A stretch of 64,000 nucleotides of DNA from Qipengyuania gaetbuli (GTDB taxonomy: Bacteria > Pseudomonadota > Alphaproteobacteria > Sphingomonadales > Sphingomonadaceae), in assembly GCF_020524765.1 (NCBI RefSeq), contig NZ_JAIVLR010000001.1, forward strand, positions 558,001-622,000, in the 5' to 3' direction. Shown here piece after piece: positions 33,711-41,919 of this stretch. The notes beneath the pieces are model-generated. The model saw only the letters and a list, made by a program, of their open reading frames with translations. It did no database searches and was not told where the DNA came from. The position numbers and the translations under genes were made by a program. Positions within the stretch are counted from its first letter, which is position 1. Each line of letters begins with the position of its first letter.

Positions 33711-35157
33711 CGGTCGCCTCCTCCTTGCCTGCGGGGAGGGCATCCGGGTCGCGGCCCGGGTTCTGCGTTGGCCCCGGGGTTATGCCGGCGGTCCTGACCG
33801 GGCCCTTTTCGGTGCGCTTCACGCCCTTCTCGCCGGTGTGCGGGGACTGGCTCATCAGGCGCAATATGTACCACGTACCCACGCCGAAGACCGCGAAGTA
33901 GACGATCACGAAGGCGATCAGCGAGGTCGCGACGGCCGGCGCGTCCAGCGGGCTGGCGCTGTCGGCGGTGCGCAGCACGCCGTAGATCGTCCACGGCTGG
34001 CGGCCGACCTCGGTCGTTATCCAGCCCGCAATCACCGCGACGAAGCCAGAAGGTCCCATCGCAATCGCAGCGCGGTGTAGCCAGCGCCAGTCGTAAAGCC
34101 TGCCGCGCAGCCGGGCGAGCAGGCTCCACGCGCCGATCCCCAGCATCAGGAAACCGATCCCGACCATGACGCGGAAGGCCCAGAACACGGGGAAGACGGG
34201 CGGCTGGTCCTCGTCCGCAATCGTGTCGAGCCCGTCGAGCGGGGCGTCGAGTTCGTGCTTGAGGATCAGGCTCGAAAGCTTGGGAATGCCGAAAGCGTAG
34301 TCCAGCCGCTGCTCTTCGTCATTGGGTATGCCGAACAGGTATAGCGGGGCCCCGTCCGGGTGGCTTTCGTAATGCCCTTCCATCGCCATGACCTTGGCGG
34401 GCTGGTGCTCCAGCGTGTTGAGGCCGTGCATGTCTCCGGCAAAAATCTGCACCGGTGCGACCAGCGCGGCCATCCACATGGCCATCGAGAACATCTTGCG
34501 TGCGTGCCGGTTGGCGCTGTCCTTCAGCAGGTGCCACGCCCCCACCCCGCCGACCACGAAAGCGGTCGTGAGGTAGGCGGCAATCACCGTGTGGACGAGG
34601 CGGTAGGGGAAGCTGGGGTTGAAGACGATTTCGAACCAGCTTGCCTCGGGCAGGTACTGGCCGTTCGCGCCTTCGATGAAACCAACCGGCGTCTGCATCC
34701 AGCTGTTCACCGACAGGATCCAGAATGCCGAGATGAAGGTGCCCACGGCGACCATCAGTGTTGCGGTAAAGTGCAGCCCCTTGCCGACGCGGTTCATGCC
34801 GAACAGCATCACCCCGAGGAATCCCGCCTCGAGGAAGAAGGCGGTCAGCACCTCGTAGGCCATGAGCGGCCCGATCACCGGCCCTGCCTTGTCGGAGAAT
34901 ACCGACCAGTTGGTCCCGAACTGGTAGCTCATGACGATGCCCGACACGACGCCCATGGCAAAGGCGATGGCGAATATCTTGAGCCAGTACTTGAACAGGT
35001 CCTGGTAGACCTGCTTGCCGGTCTTCAGCCAGAGCCCTTCCAGCACCGCGAGGTAGCTCGCCAGCCCGATCGAGAATGCGGGAAAAATGAAGTGGAAGCT
35101 CACCGTGAAGGCGAACTGTATCCGGGCGAGCATCAGCGCATCGGCGTTCTCGAACAT
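33700..35157 (-). CDS. cioA: Cytochrome bd-type (cyanide-insensitive) quinol oxidase subunit I
   Basis: Catalytic subunit that oxidises quinol and reduces oxygen to water without proton pumping. The 485-aa protein has the heme-b595 ligand region 'FHFIFPAFSIG', the quinol-loop residues 'KVMAMEGHYE', and 'GRQPWTIYGVLRT'. The Q-loop between about residues 250 and 330 is short, as in the CIO/bd-II-like group rather than E. coli CydA, which is why I use the cio name. ATG 35157 lies 3 nt after a TAGGGTG-type ribosome binding site; a GTG at 35163 is the alternative. It follows sqr by 86 nt, linking it to sulfide-derived electrons. Confidence 0.93.
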   Translation of the reverse strand: MFENADALMLARIQFAFTVSFHFIFPAFSIGLASYLAVLEGLWLKTGKQVYQDLFKYWLKIFAIAFAMGVVSGIVMSYQFGTNWSVFSDKAGPVIGPLMAYEVLTAFFLEAGFLGVMLFGMNRVGKGLHFTATLMVAVGTFISAFWILSVNSWMQTPVGFIEGANGQYLPEASWFEIVFNPSFPYRLVHTVIAAYLTTAFVVGGVGAWHLLKDSANRHARKMFSMAMWMAALVAPVQIFAGDMHGLNTLEHQPAKVMAMEGHYESHPDGAPLYLFGIPNDEEQRLDYAFGIPKLSSLILKHELDAPLDGLDTIADEDQPPVFPVFWAFRVMVGIGFLMLGIGAWSLLARLRGRLYDWRWLHRAAIAMGPSGFVAVIAGWITTEVGRQPWTIYGVLRTADSASPLDAPAVATSLIAFVIVYFAVFGVGTWYILRLMSQSPHTGEKGVKRTEKGPVRTAGITPGPTQNPGRDPDALPAGKEEATDGR

Positions 35158-35200
35158 GGTCACCCTATACAGTCACGCCGGCGGCGGTGGGATGAAAGCA

Positions 35201-35227
35201 ATGCACCCGATGGTGCGCGCGGTGCAT
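35201..35227 (-). promoter_or_regulatory. Intercistronic hairpin between sqr and cioA
   Basis: ATGCACC (35201-35207) and GGTGCAT (35221-35227) form a perfect 7-bp stem with a 13-nt loop in the 86-nt gap. It may protect or process the mRNA, or reduce read-through; no T-run follows. Confidence 0.4.
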
Positions 35228-35243
35228 CACGGCCCGGGCGCAA

Positions 35244-36470
35244 TCAGCCCAGCTTGCCCGGCTTCACCAGCCATTCGCGGCCCTTGAGCATCGCCTCCCA
35301 ATAGATCTTGGGCAGGATATCGGCCTTGAGCGTCCAGGCGCGCCGGGTCGGCTTGCGCCCGTCGAGCATCCAGTCGGGGAAGCTCGGCAGCAGTTTGCCG
35401 CCATAGCCGAATTCCGCGAGCACGATCTTGCCGTGCTCCACCGTGAGCGGGCAGCTTCCATAGCCGTCGTAGGCAGCAGGCAGGGACTTATCGAGAATGG
35501 CCGCGATCAGGTTCTCCGCCACGATCGGCGCCTGCTTGCGTGCAGCGGCGGCGGTCTTGGCATTGGGCGTATTGGTGCAATCGCCCAGCCCGAAGACGTT
35601 GTCGAATTTCGTGTGACGCAAGGTTGCCGGATCGACATCGACCCAGCCGCCCTCTCCTGCGAGCGGGCTGGCCTTGATGAAATCGGGCGCGGTCTGCGGC
35701 GGGACGACGTGGATCATGTCGAAATCGACCGTCTTGGTGCCGCCTTCGGTAGCAAAAGTGGCGGTCTTGGCGCTGCCATCGACAGCGGTCAGTCGCTCGT
35801 TGAGGTCGAGCGTGATGCCATAGCGTTCGACGTATTCCATCAGGGCGGGGACGTAGTCGGCCACGCCGAACAGTACGCCTCCGGCATTGTGGAAGTGCAC
35901 GTCCATGTCCTTCAGGCAGCCCCGCCGCTCCCATTCGGAGCAGGACAGGTACATGGCCTTCTGCGGCGCGCCTGCGCATTTGATCGGCATCGGCGGCTGG
36001 GTGAACAGCGCCCTGCCCGACCGCGTGCGCTGGACGAGGTCCCAGGTGTAGGGCGCAAGGTCGTAGCGATAGTTCGAGGTAACGCCGTTGCGGCCGAGAG
36101 TATCGCTCAAGCCTTCGATGCCGTCCCAGTCGAGCTTCAGCCCAGCTGCTACCACGAGGAAGATGTAGCCGACCCGGCTTCCGTCCTCGAGCACGACCTC
36201 GTTCTTGTCCGGCTCGAACGCTGTTGCCGCCTGCGAGATCCACGAGACATAGTCGGGCATGACGGCCGCCATGTCGCGCACGGTCTGCGGCGCCTTGAAG
36301 ACGCCGCCTCCAACCATGGTCCAGCCGGGCTGGTAGTAGTGCTTGGCCGCAGGTTCGATGATGGCGATGCGCAGGCTCGGCTCGCGCTTGTGCAGCGATG
36401 CTGCCGTGGCAATCCCCGAAGAACCGCCGCCCACGATGACGACCTCGAATTCGGCTTTGCTTCCTGCCAC
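35244..36470 (-). CDS. sqr: Sulfide:quinone oxidoreductase
   Basis: Membrane-associated flavoprotein that oxidises sulfide to sulfane sulfur or polysulfide and reduces quinone. The 408-aa product has the FAD-binding 'VVIVGGGSSGIATAASL' (10-26), redox-active cysteine candidates Cys165 in 'MPIKCAGAPQ' and Cys177, and a C-terminal cysteine in 'GYGSCPLTV' near residue 359, the classic pair spacing for SQR. 'NVFGLGDCTNTPN' is the second FAD contact. Similarity to NDH-2-like proteins is expected, but the cysteines favour SQR. It heads the sqr-cioA-cioB-DUF2474 run, and an AT-rich imperfect repeat lies just upstream. Confidence 0.88.
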   Translation of the reverse strand: MAGSKAEFEVVIVGGGSSGIATAASLHKREPSLRIAIIEPAAKHYYQPGWTMVGGGVFKAPQTVRDMAAVMPDYVSWISQAATAFEPDKNEVVLEDGSRVGYIFLVVAAGLKLDWDGIEGLSDTLGRNGVTSNYRYDLAPYTWDLVQRTRSGRALFTQPPMPIKCAGAPQKAMYLSCSEWERRGCLKDMDVHFHNAGGVLFGVADYVPALMEYVERYGITLDLNERLTAVDGSAKTATFATEGGTKTVDFDMIHVVPPQTAPDFIKASPLAGEGGWVDVDPATLRHTKFDNVFGLGDCTNTPNAKTAAAARKQAPIVAENLIAAILDKSLPAAYDGYGSCPLTVEHGKIVLAEFGYGGKLLPSFPDWMLDGRKPTRRAWTLKADILPKIYWEAMLKGREWLVKPGKLG

Positions 36471-36490
36471 CGGCCTTCTCCCTGCTATAT

Positions 36491-36507
36491 TAGATAATCC
36501 TTATGTA
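36491..36507. promoter_or_regulatory. AT-rich inverted repeat in the sqr promoter
   Basis: TTAGATAATCCTTATGTA contains ATAA-TCC-TTAT with flanking TA pairs, in a short AT-rich island (36486-36508) 20 nt upstream of the sqr start, in a region otherwise above 60% GC. The position and symmetry recall operators of sulfide-responsive ArsR-type repressors (BigR/SqrR), but none is encoded in this window, and the island may also supply the -10 box. Confidence 0.35.
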
Positions 36508-36536
36508 TGGGGCCAAGCCTTTGTGCAAGAGGCAAA

Positions 36537-37094
36537 TCAGGGCCCTGTGACTTCTTCGATCGCTGCCCGTGCCTCTTCGCTCGACCAGTCGTAATCGCCG
36601 CGCACGCGCCAGACTTCGACGCCAGATGCATCGTATAGCACAGTCGTGGGGAGCGGAGTGTTATCGTAATGGAAACCCAGCTCGGCGTCGGGGTCCATCC
36701 ATGCCTCCAGATAGCCGAACTCGTTTTCCGCGAAGAAGGCGGCGACCTTTTCCTGGCCGTTCAGGTCCTGGCTGACCGTAATGACCTGCAACTGCTCGTC
36801 ATAGTCGGCAGCCAGCTGGTCGAGCAGTGGCATCTCTTTCTTGCAGGGCGCGCACCAGGTGGCCCAGAGATTGAGCAGCACCGGCCTGCCCTGCAGGGCG
36901 CCGAGATTGAGTACACGGCCATCGAGATCGCGGACATTGGACGCAGGCATCAGCTCGCCTGCATTGCTGCGGTCGATTTCGCCCGTTGCCTGCGCCGAAG
37001 CACCGCTTTCTTGCGCCGGCTCCGGCTCGCTCCTATCGCAGGCGGAAACGGCAAGACCCAAGGTGACGAGCAGCGTGAGCGAAAAGCGGGACAA
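36537..37094 (-). CDS. TlpA-like thioredoxin-fold lipoprotein
   Basis: Periplasmic thiol-disulfide reductase of 185 aa. The N-terminus is a signal peptide with a lipobox ('LAVSAC', Cys19), then a Gln/Ala-rich linker and a thioredoxin fold with '[17 protein letters not shown]' (CAPC active site near 81-84) and cis-Pro in 'TPLPTTVLY'. Such proteins keep cytochrome c or other periplasmic cysteines reduced. The start is TTG at 37094, supported by GGAG 6 nt upstream and by the lack of any ATG before the signal peptide. Its 5' end overlaps or abuts that of divergent argH. Confidence 0.87.
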   Translation of the reverse strand: MSRFSLTLLVTLGLAVSACDRSEPEPAQESGASAQATGEIDRSNAGELMPASNVRDLDGRVLNLGALQGRPVLLNLWATWCAPCKKEMPLLDQLAADYDEQLQVITVSQDLNGQEKVAAFFAENEFGYLEAWMDPDAELGFHYDNTPLPTTVLYDASGVEVWRVRGDYDWSSEEARAAIEEVTGP

Positions 37095-38484
37095 TCAAGG
37101 CTCCAATTCGATGTGGGGCGGCAGGTTCGCCGAAGGACCTAGCGCGATCATGCGCGAAATCAACGCCTCCATTCCCTTCGACAAGGCGCTCTGGCGCGAA
37201 GATATCTCGGGCAGTCTCGCCCATGTGGCGATGCTGGCGAAGCAGGGCATCGTCAGCGAGGCGGATGCGGATGCCATCACGAAAGGCCTCAACCAGATCG
37301 CCGAGGAATACGCCCGCGACGGCGTGCCCGAGAACTGGGACCTCGAAGACATCCACATGACAGTGGAATCGCGCCTGACCGAAATCGTCGGCCCTGCTGC
37401 CGGCCGCCTCCACACAGCCCGCAGCCGCAATGACCAGGTGGCGACCGACTTCCGCATGTGGGTGCGCGAGGCGACACGGCGCGCGATCGGCGGGATCGAC
37501 ACGGTACTGGCCGCGCTGGTCGGGCGGGCGGACGAGCACGCCGGCAGCATCATGCCCGGCTTCACCCATCTCCAGACCGCACAGCCGGTCACGCTGGGCC
37601 ATCATCTGCTCGCCTATTTCGAGATGCTGATGCGCGACCGATCGCGCTTTGCCGATGCGCTGGCCCGGATGGACGAATGCCCCCTCGGCTCGGCGGCGCT
37701 TGCAGGAACCGGTTTCGACCTCGACCGCGAAATGACTGCCAAGACGCTTGGCTTTGCACGGCCGACGCGCAACAGCCTCGATGCCGTGTCGGACCGCGAT
37801 TTCGCGCTCGATTACCTGATGGCGGCCAGCCAGTGCTCGCTCCACCTTTCGCGCCTCGCGGAAGAATTCATTATCTGGGCAAGCCAGCCTTTCGGCTTCG
37901 TCAAACTGCCCGATACGCTGTCGACCGGCAGCAGCATCATGCCGCAAAAGCGCAATCCCGACGCCGCCGAACTGGTGCGCGGTCACGCAGGCCGCGTGAT
38001 CGGGTGCGCGACCAGCCTGATGATCACCATGAAGGGTCTCCCGCTCGCCTATTCGAAGGACATGCAGGACGACAAGCCGCCGGTGTTCGAGGCGGCGGGC
38101 CTGCTCGATCTCAGCCTTGCCGCCATGGCCGGTATGGTCGCCGACAGCGGGTTCGACACTGCGCGGATGCGCAAAGCGGCAGAGGCCGGCCATGCGACCG
38201 CGACCGATCTTGCCGATTGGCTGGTCCGGCAGGCCGACATACCCTTCCGCGAGGCGCATCACATTACCGGTGCGGCCGTGAAGCTGGCCGACCAGAAGGG
38301 CGTTGCGCTCGACGGGCTGACGATCGCGGATCTCAAGGCCATCGACGAGCGGATCGACGAGCGGGTGTTCGATGCGCTCTCGGTCGACGCCTCGGTCGCA
38401 GCGCGCGCTTCCTATGGCGGGACCGCGCCGGTCAGGGTAAGGGAACAGGTCGAAGAGGCCCGCAGGCGGCTGGAGAATTTCTGA
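37075..38484 (+). CDS. argH: Argininosuccinate lyase
   Basis: Last step of arginine synthesis: argininosuccinate to arginine and fumarate. The protein has the family signature '[19 protein letters not shown]' (split of the GSS-x2-MPQK loop with the catalytic serine), '[16 protein letters not shown]' and '[10 protein letters not shown]'. Two starts are possible: GTG 37075, which adds a short '[11 protein letters not shown]' leader of the kind many alphaproteobacterial homologues have, or ATG 37111. I list the GTG; it would overlap the divergent tlpA-like start by 20 nt. Neither has a strong ribosome binding site. The stop overlaps the next gene's ATG (TGATG). Confidence 0.93.
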   Translation: MSEKRDNQGSNSMWGGRFAEGPSAIMREINASIPFDKALWREDISGSLAHVAMLAKQGIVSEADADAITKGLNQIAEEYARDGVPENWDLEDIHMTVESRLTEIVGPAAGRLHTARSRNDQVATDFRMWVREATRRAIGGIDTVLAALVGRADEHAGSIMPGFTHLQTAQPVTLGHHLLAYFEMLMRDRSRFADALARMDECPLGSAALAGTGFDLDREMTAKTLGFARPTRNSLDAVSDRDFALDYLMAASQCSLHLSRLAEEFIIWASQPFGFVKLPDTLSTGSSIMPQKRNPDAAELVRGHAGRVIGCATSLMITMKGLPLAYSKDMQDDKPPVFEAAGLLDLSLAAMAGMVADSGFDTARMRKAAEAGHATATDLADWLVRQADIPFREAHHITGAAVKLADQKGVALDGLTIADLKAIDERIDERVFDALSVDASVAARASYGGTAPVRVREQVEEARRRLENF

Positions 38485-38720
38485 TGCGCACCATTGCCCT
38501 CGTCGCTACCCTGCTCCTGCTCGGAGCCTGCGGCCAGAAGGCGCAGTTGAAGCCGCTCGAAGGCAATGCGCTCCCGCCCGCTCCGTTCGGGTCCGAAGTC
38601 CGTCCCGATGCAGACGATCTGCTAGAACTGAAGCCGCAGGCCGCCCCCGAACGCAGCGTGGAACTGCGCACCCGTTCGGAAGAGCGCGAGGACGATCCTT
38701 TCGACCTGCCTCCCGAATAG
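38484..38720 (+). CDS. LptM-like small lipoprotein
   Basis: A 78-aa lipoprotein: short signal peptide, lipobox 'LLGAC' (Cys14) and immediately 'CGQKAQLKPLEG', matching the CGxKxxLxxP pattern of LptM (YifL), which helps mature the LPS-export translocon LptDE. The rest is low-complexity, Pro- and acid-rich (DLLELKPQ, EEREDDPFDLPPE). In E. coli lptM precedes dapF; here it precedes lysA, another lysine-pathway gene, with its ATG overlapping the argH stop. The identification rests on motif and context only. Confidence 0.78.
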   Translation: MRTIALVATLLLLGACGQKAQLKPLEGNALPPAPFGSEVRPDADDLLELKPQAAPERSVELRTRSEEREDDPFDLPPE

Positions 38721-38783
38721 GTTGCGCCCCGGCAAGCAAGGCTTGCTCGACTCGGGCGCGCTGCTTGTGCAGAGGCGCTGACC

Positions 38784-40046
38784 ATGGACCATTTCCAGCT
38801 TCGTGACGGCGTCCTGCACGCCGAAGACGTGCCGCTTCCGCTCATTGCCGAACAGGTCGGTACGCCCGTCTACGTCTATTCGCGCGCCACGCTCGAACGG
38901 CACGCGCGCGTGTTCCGCGATGCGCTGTCCGGTGTCGAGAACCCGCACATCGCCTTCGCGGTCAAATCCAATCCCAACCTCGCTGTCCTGCGCGTGCTCG
39001 CCAACATGGGTTACGGCGCCGATGTCGTGTCGGGCGGCGAACTGACGCGCGCGCTCAAGGCGGGGATGAAGCCGGACGACATCGTGTTCTCCGGCGTCGG
39101 CAAGACCCACGCCGAACTGCTCCAGGGCCTCGAAGAAGGCATCGGCCAGTTCAACATCGAGAGCGAAGAAGAAGGCTACGAACTCTCCGCCATCGCCGCA
39201 CGACACGGCAAGCGCGCCGCCTGCGCCTTGCGGGTTAACCCGGACGTCGATGCGCGCACGCACGAGAAGATTTCGACCGGCAAACGCGAGAACAAATTCG
39301 GCGTCCCGCTTGACCGGGCAGCCGACATCTATGCCCGCCTGGCGCAGGAAGAAGGCCTCGATATGCGCGGCGTGGCCGTGCACATCGGCAGCCAGCTTGC
39401 CGACCTCGAGCCGCTGGAAACAGCATTCGGCAAGGTCGGCGCTCTTATCGCCGAATTGCGCGGCCAGGGTTGCACCGTGACCCATGCCGATCTCGGCGGA
39501 GGTCTCGGCGTGCCATACAAGGCGGGAGAGGAACTGCCCTCCCCGGCGGAATATGGCGAGATGGTCGCTCGCGTGACCAAGGGCTGGGGCGTCCAGCTGA
39601 TGTTCGAACCGGGCCGCGTCATCGCGGGCAATGCCGGGATTCTGCTGACCCGCGTGATCCGTTCCAAGCGCAGCGGCAACGGCCCGCCCTTCGTGGTGGT
39701 CGATGCGGCGATGAACGACCTCGCACGCCCGGCGATGTATGGCGCGTGGCACGATTTCGACGCGGTGGAGCCGAGCGGCGACCGGATGACCGCGCATATC
39801 GTCGGCCCTATCTGCGAGACGGGCGACACATTCGCCATGGACCGTGAATGCGATGCGCTGGTCGCAGGCGACCTTGCAGTATTCCGCACCGCCGGCGCCT
39901 ATGGCGCGACCATGGCCTCGTCCTACAATTCGCGCGGCTTCGTGGCCGAAGTGCTGGTCGACGGCGACAAATTCGCTGTCGTGGCCGATCGCATCGCCGC
40001 CAGCGCGATCATGGATGCCGAGCGCGTGCCGGAGTGGCTCGCCTGA
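38784..40046 (+). CDS. lysA: Diaminopimelate decarboxylase
   Basis: PLP enzyme converting meso-diaminopimelate to lysine, 420 aa. The PLP lysine is in 'FAVKSNPNLAVLR' (Lys60), with 'HIGSQLADLEPL', 'DLGGGLGVPY', 'FEPGRVIAGNAG' and the second-subunit active-site 'GPICETGDTFA' cysteine and 'AGAYGATMASSYNSR'. It is a complete fold-type III decarboxylase. Its stop overlaps the start of the siroheme-synthase-like gene (TGATG), and it follows the lipoprotein by 63 nt. Confidence 0.95.
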   Translation: MDHFQLRDGVLHAEDVPLPLIAEQVGTPVYVYSRATLERHARVFRDALSGVENPHIAFAVKSNPNLAVLRVLANMGYGADVVSGGELTRALKAGMKPDDIVFSGVGKTHAELLQGLEEGIGQFNIESEEEGYELSAIAARHGKRAACALRVNPDVDARTHEKISTGKRENKFGVPLDRAADIYARLAQEEGLDMRGVAVHIGSQLADLEPLETAFGKVGALIAELRGQGCTVTHADLGGGLGVPYKAGEELPSPAEYGEMVARVTKGWGVQLMFEPGRVIAGNAGILLTRVIRSKRSGNGPPFVVVDAAMNDLARPAMYGAWHDFDAVEPSGDRMTAHIVGPICETGDTFAMDRECDALVAGDLAVFRTAGAYGATMASSYNSRGFVAEVLVDGDKFAVVADRIAASAIMDAERVPEWLA

Positions 40047-40816
40047 TGCTGCATTCGCTGCCCCTGTTCCACCGGATCGCGGGGCAGCGGGTGGTGGTGG
40101 TCGGCAGCGGCGACATGGCCGATGCCAAGGCGAGGCTCGTGGAACGGGCAGGCGGCATTCCTTGCGGGGAGACCGAGGCGCACCACGCCCGCCTCGCATT
40201 CGTCGCGCTGGAAGACGAACGCGCGGCCGAGGCAGCAGCCCTGCGGCTGAAGCGGGCGGGTCTGCTCGTGAACGTCGCCGACCGGCCGGACCTGTGCGAT
40301 TTCACCCTGCCGAGCGTGCTGGAGCGCGGCGACGTGCTCGTGGCGGTCAGTACCGGTGGTGCATCTGCGGGTCTTGCCAAGCACTTGCGGCTGCGGCTCG
40401 AGCGCCTGTTGCCCCAGTCGCTGGGACCGCTTGCCGCAGCTCTCTCCACAGCACGCGAGCGCATCCGCGACCGGTTTCCCCGCAGCGACGACAGGCGCCG
40501 GGCAATCGACGCTGCGTTGTCGCAAGGCGGCCCGCTTGATCCGATGGTGGAAGGCAGCGATGGCAGGCTCGATGAATGGCTAGGTGGCCGGGAGACCCCG
40601 AATTCCCGTGCCGTTCTTGAAATCACGCTGGCGAGCGACGATCCGGAAGACCTCACCCTCCGACAGGCGCGCGCACTGGGGGAAGCCGACACGGTGATGC
40701 ATGATCCGGGTGTCGCCGAAGCCATTCTCGTGCGGGCTCGTGCCGATGCGGCAAGAATGCTCTTGCCTGCAGATCCACCGCCAGAAGGGCGGACGGTCGT
40801 TCTGAGGAAAGGCTAA
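40046..40816 (+). CDS. Precorrin-2 dehydrogenase/ferrochelatase (siroheme synthase N-terminal type) with a vestigial SUMT tail
   Basis: Predicted to oxidise precorrin-2 and insert iron for siroheme. The NAD-binding Rossmann 'QRVVVVGSGDMADAKARLVE' (14-33), 'VLVAVSTGGASAGLAKHLR' and the dimerisation helices match the N-terminal part of CysG (256 aa here). After about residue 195 comes 'ITLASDDPEDLTLRQARALG' and 'VMHDPGVAEAILVRARADAA', which align with the first 50 or so residues of uroporphyrinogen methyltransferase but have lost the glycine loop. A separate, normal cobA is at the right edge, so the fused domain has evidently decayed. Confidence 0.85.
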   Translation: MLHSLPLFHRIAGQRVVVVGSGDMADAKARLVERAGGIPCGETEAHHARLAFVALEDERAAEAAALRLKRAGLLVNVADRPDLCDFTLPSVLERGDVLVAVSTGGASAGLAKHLRLRLERLLPQSLGPLAAALSTARERIRDRFPRSDDRRRAIDAALSQGGPLDPMVEGSDGRLDEWLGGRETPNSRAVLEITLASDDPEDLTLRQARALGEADTVMHDPGVAEAILVRARADAARMLLPADPPPEGRTVVLRKG

Positions 40817-41796
40817 AGCGCGGCTGCCATGGGCACCGCAGCAGCGGCCCGGGTCTCCGCGAAATAGCGGGCCATCGCGTCCGCCGTGTCATCGGACAGC
40901 GCGATGTGGGCCCTGCGGCGATCGAGGGGGTCGGGAATGCGCAGCAAAAGCCCCATCTCCACCATCTGCGAAATCCAGCGCAGGGCGGTGGTCGCGGGGA
41001 CGCCAGCCGCAATGCAGAGCGAAGTGACCGAAACCCGCTTTCGCTCCGCCCGGGCGGCAGCAAGGTCGAGCAGGATGTCCCAAGCAGGATCGGCAAAGAG
41101 TTCGGGATCGAAATACCGCGCCCGTGCCTGCCGGTTGCGGATCACCGCACGGATGACCGAGGCATCGGGCAAGGCCGGACGCGGCGATGCGCCGCCATGG
41201 GCGACATGTTCGTCTCCCGCTGCGCGCCACGCATCGGTTGCCGCTTCCAGTCGGAATGCCCCACCGCCTGCCCGCTGCCCGGGCGAAAGCCTTTCGAGCC
41301 GCTCGGCCATCTTGCCGACCTGCTCTGTCAACCTGAGCAGCATCAGGCGGTCTTCTTCGGCCAGTTCGCGAAGGCGCAGGTTCGGGACATGGGCGAGCAC
41401 CCGGCCGATCGCAACGATGCGTTCCGCCCGGCCCGGGTCCACCAGGATTTGCGCGCCCGGCATGGCGAAGCAGCCGAACACGGTGTCGAGCGCGTCCATA
41501 CCGGTCGAAACGACCAGTTGCGCACCGGACTTGCCCGCGCGCATGTCGAGTCGCGAAAGCAGCGCCATCACGCCGGCATCGGCCGCCACGCAGTCGACCA
41601 GCACCAGGTCGCCGAGCGATCCGACAGACCCGCTGGCGTATTCGTCGAGCCCGCAGCATTCCATTACGCGGAAACCGGCCGCCGCCGCATCTTCCCGCAT
41701 CTGTTCGCGAAGGGCCTCACGGTCGGCAAGAATGGTCACACCCAGCTGGCATCCGGCGCCGTCGCACACCGGTTCGTAGGAAAAGTCCGCCTGCAT
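40813..41796 (-). CDS. Winged-helix regulator with receiver-like N-terminal half
   Basis: Putative DNA-binding regulator of 327 aa. The C-terminal part (about 230-310) is a MarR-like winged helix ('VTSLCIAAGVPATTALRWISQMVEMGLL', 'PLDRRRAHIALS'). The N-terminal part (about 15-125) looks like a degenerate receiver or sensory fold ('GDLVLVDCVAADAGVMALL'), without a clear phospho-acceptor; a helical linker connects them. ATG 41796 follows AAGGTG; a longer start at 41841 is less likely. It is divergent from the ECF sigma gene with a 123-nt shared upstream region and convergent with the siroheme gene (4-nt overlap). Confidence 0.75.
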   Translation of the reverse strand: MQADFSYEPVCDGAGCQLGVTILADREALREQMREDAAAAGFRVMECCGLDEYASGSVGSLGDLVLVDCVAADAGVMALLSRLDMRAGKSGAQLVVSTGMDALDTVFGCFAMPGAQILVDPGRAERIVAIGRVLAHVPNLRLRELAEEDRLMLLRLTEQVGKMAERLERLSPGQRAGGGAFRLEAATDAWRAAGDEHVAHGGASPRPALPDASVIRAVIRNRQARARYFDPELFADPAWDILLDLAAARAERKRVSVTSLCIAAGVPATTALRWISQMVEMGLLLRIPDPLDRRRAHIALSDDTADAMARYFAETRAAAAVPMAAAL

Positions 41797-41884
41797 GGAA
41801 TCACCTTTCGATGGCCTGATTGGCGAACGTAGTGAGAACAAACAGTGTCCGTGTCAAGAATTTCAGCAATTTGCGGTTTTCGAT

Positions 41885-41912
41885 TGAACCTTTTGGCGTC
41901 GCCCTGCGACTA
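41885..41912 (+). promoter_or_regulatory. Candidate ECF-type promoter of the sigma factor gene
   Basis: TGAACC (41885-41890) and CGACTA (41907-41912), with 17 nt between the GAAC and CGAC cores, resemble ECF sigma promoters (GAACC...CGTC type), suggesting autoregulation. The -10 ends only 7 nt before the ATG at 41920, so the transcript would be leaderless or nearly so. Confidence 0.5.
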
Positions 41913-41919
41913 AGGGGTC

